Source: Nitrospira sp. (GTDB lineage Bacteria > Nitrospirota > Nitrospiria > Nitrospirales > Nitrospiraceae). Taken from it: a DNA stretch of 64,000 nucleotides. The stretch covers positions 755,475-819,474 of the forward strand of contig JARFXO010000002.1 in the NCBI GenBank assembly GCA_029194665.1, read 5' to 3'. Position numbers and translations under genes: made by a program. The notes below the pieces were generated by a model. That model saw nothing but the letters and a program-made list of their open reading frames with translations. It did not search any database and was not told the DNA's origin. Shown here in pieces: positions 60,704 through 64,000 of this stretch. How positions within the stretch are numbered: position 1 is the stretch's first letter; every line of letters starts with the position of its first letter.

Positions 60704-61627
60704 TTACAGCTTATGTTGGTAAGTGAGCGCACCGGCATCGGCAGTTTCGTCATCATAGAGTGATACAAGGTCGGCAGGGATATGCGAGAGATCGCTGGTC
60801 CTCAAATAATCCCTCATGGTAGTTCCGGTGCATGCTTCATCCACCCGAGGGGCTCCTTTCCTTCCTGCCACATCATCAAGATTCACGACGCGAAAGTCTA
60901 TGCTGAAGCGAGTTTTGCCCGAAGTGTTGGGCACACTCGAATGCATCTGGGCTGCCGAAAATAAGATGATGCCGCCTGGCGGCACGATGAGGCGAATCTG
61001 AGGGTCAAGTACAAGCGACTCGGTCGGCCTTGGGAGCGGCCTGGGGTCTTCTTTTAAGAACTGGGCGACATGTGCTCCGCGATTTTGCTGGTTCCACACA
61101 TAATAATTATACCCTTTGGAGCTGTTCTTCACTGGAACGTTCCAGTACTGTGGATGAAAAGCCATGGCATTGTTCGACTGAATATCATAGATCGGGATCC
61201 ACCAATTGATTTGGCAGGGAGGCGCGGAATACCACGTATCTCGATGTGGATGCCAGGCATAAGCAATGCCCGTTGTCAGATAATTATCGCTGGTAGAGCT
61301 TCGCATCTTCGGCACATCAAAATAGGTCTTCTGAGGATCACAGCCCATCTCGTCAAAAATGCCGCGCATGAGCGCTTTCGATTCGGAGTGATGGATGAAA
61401 TTCGGCTTCAACTTTCCCAGCAGGTCGGCGTACTGCTCAACGGAAAGATGTTGCTGGGCCGTCTCCGGATCATAAGGGGCAAAAGCTTCCTTGATCAATG
61501 TTTTGGCAAATTCGATAAAAGCGAGAGTACTCCTCCTCGGCGAATATACGAGCAGCTGACCATGATATAACTCTTCGCGGCGGCGCTCGTCCGAGAATGG
61601 AGGATCGTAATAGATAGTGTTCATCAT
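60704..61627 (-). CDS. Fe(II)/2-oxoglutarate dioxygenase-like protein (phytanoyl-CoA-type fold)
   Basis: This 307-residue protein has the metal-binding facial triad HxD...H at His128, Asp130 (WHPHRDTWY) and His229 (SAAQMHSSVPN), and Arg240 in GKTRFSIDFR as the likely 2-oxoglutarate binder. A long N-terminal helical region precedes it. It starts MMNTIYYDPPFSDERR after GGAG; the two ATGs at 61627 and 61624 cannot be told apart. It lies 11 bases after the DUF4910 gene in the NDP-sugar operon. Such enzymes hydroxylate or oxidise small molecules; here a sugar, nucleotide sugar or carrier is possible. I recognise no named ortholog. Confidence 0.78.
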   Translation of the reverse strand: MMNTIYYDPPFSDERRREELYHGQLLVYSPRRSTLAFIEFAKTLIKEAFAPYDPETAQQHLSVEQYADLLGKLKPNFIHHSESKALMRGIFDEMGCDPQKTYFDVPKMRSSTSDNYLTTGIAYAWHPHRDTWYSAPPCQINWWIPIYDIQSNNAMAFHPQYWNVPVKNSSKGYNYYVWNQQNRGAHVAQFLKEDPRPLPRPTESLVLDPQIRLIVPPGGIILFSAAQMHSSVPNTSGKTRFSIDFRVVNLDDVAGRKGAPRVDEACTGTTMRDYLRTSDLSHIPADLVSLYDDETADAGALTYQHKL

Positions 61628-61638
61628 CGATTCTCCAT

Positions 61639-62967
61639 TTAGATGCCTCTCGGCATTCGAGATTCTTTCAATAGTCCAACCTCCAAGAGCGCTTCGGCTG
61701 CGGATTGAATGTGGCCGAACGGAAGGTCGGCGCGTTCCGCGATGTCAAGCAGTGTATGGTGTCCATCGGAGGCATTCAAGACCCAGAAGAGAGCCAATTC
61801 CGTCCATTGCTTTTCTTGTTGACCGGCAACGGCACGATAGAGTCCTCGCCTTCCCAATTGCGGTTCGCATTTCGGGTTTTGATTCATGTATGTTCTATTC
61901 CCTTCCAAGACCTCAAACACCCTCAGACATCGGGCATACGACTGACCAAGAGAGTCCGCCTTCACGAAGTCAAGATCGTCCGCAGAGGAGTGATACTCCG
62001 GATACTGGCCATGCGGGGCGCGCATAAAACATCCAACAGGCAGGTCAAACCCAGGAGAACAATACTGCCGCTCGTCATACCCATAAGGGAAAAAATCGAT
62101 GATGGTATGAGCCTCTCCTGAATGCTTCAGTATATGCGCCATCGCCCGGTCGATCTCCGCGTTGCCTCGGCGACTCTTTTTGTAGGTAATGTTCCCCACA
62201 TCGCCTACCCCTGTCAAGACGAGCCCATGTTTAATGCGAGACACCATCTGTTCATTCTGGGCCAACCACGTAATCGACCCAATGGTTCCTGGAATGAAAA
62301 GAAAGCGGTATGAAAATCGTCTGGGGCGTGTCGCTACAGTTTCTGCCAGCTTCACGGCCACCGTAATGCCAGACAAATTGTCGTTGCACAGAGAAGGATG
62401 GCAGACATGACAGGAGACGAGAATCTCATCAGACATTTCACCCGGCAAATAGGCCTCGCCATAAGTAAGCGAACCAGCCTGGAGACTCGAATCGATGACG
62501 ACCTCGTATTCGTCATCGCCCAATCGTTCGAAATCTGCGTGTCGAAGACAAAAGCCCCAGTTCTCCTTGTAATAAGAGGTCCTGTAAGGGATCCACTCTG
62601 GATGATCTGGTAGTGTGAATAAATGGGGGCCCAGTTCTGCCAGAAACATCTTTTTTCTAACCGGCACACTGTAACTCATCAGATGTAAATTGTGCGCCTT
62701 GAAATCGATGACTCGCTTCCCTTCCCGATTCATGACATAGGCATCGGTTACGTTCCACTCCAGCGGAACCGTCCAATCAAACACCTTGGTTCCACTAGGA
62801 ACCTCGTGCATCTCAAGCGGAATGCGCTTTCTGATCGCTCGGATGGTTTCTCTGACACCCGCACCGGTAATACTCCGGCATATCGGATAAAGCTCGGCCA
62901 TGAAGTTATGCATCTCTTTGCCTAACTCTTCACCTCTCGATGCCTCTCTGGGGCCGGCTGATGTCAT
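61639..62967 (-). CDS. DUF4910/DUF2172-type M28-like aminopeptidase protein
   Basis: I start this 442-residue protein at ATG 62967, which overlaps the RmlC-like stop (ATGA). It opens MTSAGPREASRGEELGKEMHNFMAELYPICRSITGAGVRET. It has the M28-like metal site VSCHVCHPSLCNDNLSG (His, His, Asp), FLFIPGTIGSITWL, FFPYGYDERQYCSPGFDLPVG (Asp/Glu region) and HSSADDLDFV (His). The C-terminus LLDIAERADLPFGHIQSAAEALLEVGLL is a winged-helix-like tail. This three-part layout is known from O-antigen and glycan clusters in many bacteria with no settled function. The peptidase fold suggests it cleaves or forms an amide bond on a sugar; that is inference. Confidence 0.88.
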   Translation of the reverse strand: MTSAGPREASRGEELGKEMHNFMAELYPICRSITGAGVRETIRAIRKRIPLEMHEVPSGTKVFDWTVPLEWNVTDAYVMNREGKRVIDFKAHNLHLMSYSVPVRKKMFLAELGPHLFTLPDHPEWIPYRTSYYKENWGFCLRHADFERLGDDEYEVVIDSSLQAGSLTYGEAYLPGEMSDEILVSCHVCHPSLCNDNLSGITVAVKLAETVATRPRRFSYRFLFIPGTIGSITWLAQNEQMVSRIKHGLVLTGVGDVGNITYKKSRRGNAEIDRAMAHILKHSGEAHTIIDFFPYGYDERQYCSPGFDLPVGCFMRAPHGQYPEYHSSADDLDFVKADSLGQSYARCLRVFEVLEGNRTYMNQNPKCEPQLGRRGLYRAVAGQQEKQWTELALFWVLNASDGHHTLLDIAERADLPFGHIQSAAEALLEVGLLKESRMPRGI

Positions 62968-63512
62968 GACGGCAATGCGCTGTGTTTGTGAAATGCCGGC
63001 CACGTTCGATCCTTCTCCGACATGACCATAATCGGTGCAGGCCAGGCAATGTTGAACGCAGGATCATCCCATCGAAATCCTCGAGCACTAGTCGGCACAT
63101 GGAACTCCGACATGGAGTACGCCACTTCGCTGTTTTGTTCGAGCGTGAGAAACCCATGGGCACAACATTTCGGAATGTAAACGGCCCGGTGATTGTCTAC
63201 CGAGAGCGTCATAGCGACGTGCTGACAGTACGTCGGCGATGCAGGTCGTAAGTCGACGATGACATCATAGATGGCCCCAGCCGTACAGCGAACCAACTTG
63301 ACTTCCTCATGCGGAGCGGATTGATAGTGAAGCCCTCGCATGGTGCCTTTCCGGGTGTTCACCGAAACGCTTGACTGTACCCAGGCGATCGCAAGTCCAT
63401 GAGCCTCGAACTCCCGCTGGCACCAAGTCCTCATGAACATTCCTCGGTCGTCTCGTACCGGCTCAGGATCGATCAGGTATACACCCATGAGGGCGGTTTC
63501 TGTGAAAATCAT
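62964..63512 (-). CDS. rmlC: dTDP-4-dehydrorhamnose 3,5-epimerase-like protein
   Basis: This 182-residue cupin is the standard RmlC length. It begins MIFTETALMGVYLIDPEPVRDDRGMFMRTWCQREFEAHG and has the catalytic His in TMRGLHYQ, then EVKLVRCTAGAIYDVIVDLRPASPTY. The YIPKCCAHGFLTLEQNSEVAYSMSEFH stretch carries the conserved Tyr region and metal-like His. It epimerises C3 and/or C5 of a dTDP-4-keto-6-deoxyhexose. The ATG overlaps the stop of the C-methyltransferase (ATGA), and its own stop overlaps the DUF4910 start. With a C-methyltransferase in front, the product is likely a branched deoxysugar rather than rhamnose; that is inference. Confidence 0.9.
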   Translation of the reverse strand: MIFTETALMGVYLIDPEPVRDDRGMFMRTWCQREFEAHGLAIAWVQSSVSVNTRKGTMRGLHYQSAPHEEVKLVRCTAGAIYDVIVDLRPASPTYCQHVAMTLSVDNHRAVYIPKCCAHGFLTLEQNSEVAYSMSEFHVPTSARGFRWDDPAFNIAWPAPIMVMSEKDRTWPAFHKHSALPS

Positions 63513-64000
63513 GAATGCACTTTCACCTCAGGAATCGGAACAACAAACTTCCCTCCCCACTCCCGAATGTAGCTCATCTGCTGCATGACTTCTTCCCGAA
63601 TATTCCAGGGAAGAATCAGAAGATAATCAGGACGTGTGTCACGCACTCGTTCCGGCCCATAAATCGGGATATGCACGCCGGGCAGGAAATGACCTTGCTT
63701 ATGGGGACTCCGGTCTACCGTGTAGTCGATCAGGTCCATCCGAACCCCGCAGTAGTTGAGTAACGTATTGCCCTTTGCGGGAGCACCATACCCTACAACG
63801 TGCTTGCCTTCTTGTTTCGCAGAGATGAGAAAGGAGAGCAACTTTCTCTTGGTCACCTCAACTTGCGGACCAAACGACAGATAGTGATTCAACTGACCGA
63901 ATCCAGCAGCTCCTTCTCGCGATTTCAGTTCCTTTGCCCGGGATTCTACGGGCTTGGAAGGATCCTCATCGTGGCAAGCATAGATTCGCAGCGAGCCCCC
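63509..64000 (-). CDS. C-terminal part of an NDP-sugar C-methyltransferase (5' end beyond window)
   Basis: The frame runs off the right edge. The visible 163 residues open HDEDPSKPVESRAKELKSREG, preceded by GGSLRIYAC, and continue LLSFLISAKQEGKHVVGYGAPAKGNTLLNYCGVRMDLIDYTVDRSPHKQGHFLPGVHIPIYGPERV, ending PIPEVKVHS. This is the C-terminal domain (PF08484-like) of methyltransferases that put a methyl group on C3 or another ring carbon of dTDP-4-keto sugars, such as TylC3-type enzymes. Its stop overlaps the RmlC-like start (ATGA). The SAM-binding and zinc-binding domains lie outside the window. Confidence 0.88.
   Translation of the reverse strand, partial: GGSLRIYACHDEDPSKPVESRAKELKSREGAAGFGQLNHYLSFGPQVEVTKRKLLSFLISAKQEGKHVVGYGAPAKGNTLLNYCGVRMDLIDYTVDRSPHKQGHFLPGVHIPIYGPERVRDTRPDYLLILPWNIREEVMQQMSYIREWGGKFVVPIPEVKVHS

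Overview
The window reads as a surface or exopolysaccharide biosynthesis region of a Gram-negative bacterium that has been heavily invaded and rearranged by insertion sequences. Wza-type export proteins, an outer-membrane beta-barrel and signal-peptide-bearing beta-helix proteins imply a diderm envelope. The gene styles (beta-helix proteins with a YYVATTGNNSN start, ABC export genes, asparagine-synthase-like genes and many IS families) remind me of Nitrospira and other Nitrospirota. That placement is inference: no rRNA, tRNA or universal marker gene is present. I found no CRISPR array and no convincing tRNA.

Layout. (1) 1-3.3 kb, minus strand: an initiation module made of a fused phosphoglycosyl transferase/NDP-sugar dehydratase and an overlapping DegT aminotransferase. 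(2) 3.5-5.9 kb: relics of IS4-like, IS1380-like, IS3 and IS5 elements around an intact IS256 element. (3) 6.0-9.3 kb: two paralogous secreted beta-helix proteins; a third lies at 27.0-28.3 kb. (4) 9.4-21.7 kb: a nested stack of IS630, IS21, IS3 and IS5 elements, with one intact DegT aminotransferase gene at 17.5-18.7 kb. (5) 21.8-25.5 kb: a GT4 glycosyltransferase and two methyltransferases. (6) 25.5-29.4 kb: more transposase relics around the third beta-helix gene. (7) 29.4-38.6 kb, plus strand: an MBOAT/SGNH O-acylation pair, a tightly coupled glycosyltransferase/ATP-grasp/deacetylase operon, an IS701 element with a clean target duplication, a MITE-like element, and another glycosyltransferase. 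(8) 38.8-64 kb, minus strand: a long run with little IS material. It holds asparagine-synthase-like genes, a second ATP-grasp gene, an O-antigen ligase/polymerase, four glycosyltransferases, a second deacetylase, an ABC-2 exporter (Wzm/Wzt), an SDR, an outer-membrane barrel, two Wza-like proteins, and an NDP-sugar operon (C-methyltransferase, RmlC-like epimerase, DUF4910 aminopeptidase-like protein, Fe/2OG dioxygenase, nucleotidyltransferase).

Working model (inference). The fused enzyme and its aminotransferase build and transfer a 4-amino-6-deoxy first sugar onto undecaprenyl phosphate. The cytoplasmic glycosyltransferases extend the glycan, using sugars made by the RmlC/C-methyltransferase operon and the second DegT enzyme. 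Wzm/Wzt moves the glycan across the inner membrane, and the Wza-like proteins and barrel take it through the outer membrane. The glycan is then tailored by O-acylation (MBOAT+SGNH) and N-deacetylation, and possibly by amide formation, since two ATP-grasp and three asparagine-synthase-like proteins are present. The beta-helix proteins may act on the finished polymer. Almost all biosynthetic genes are intact while most transposase genes are broken, which suggests the pathway is under selection.
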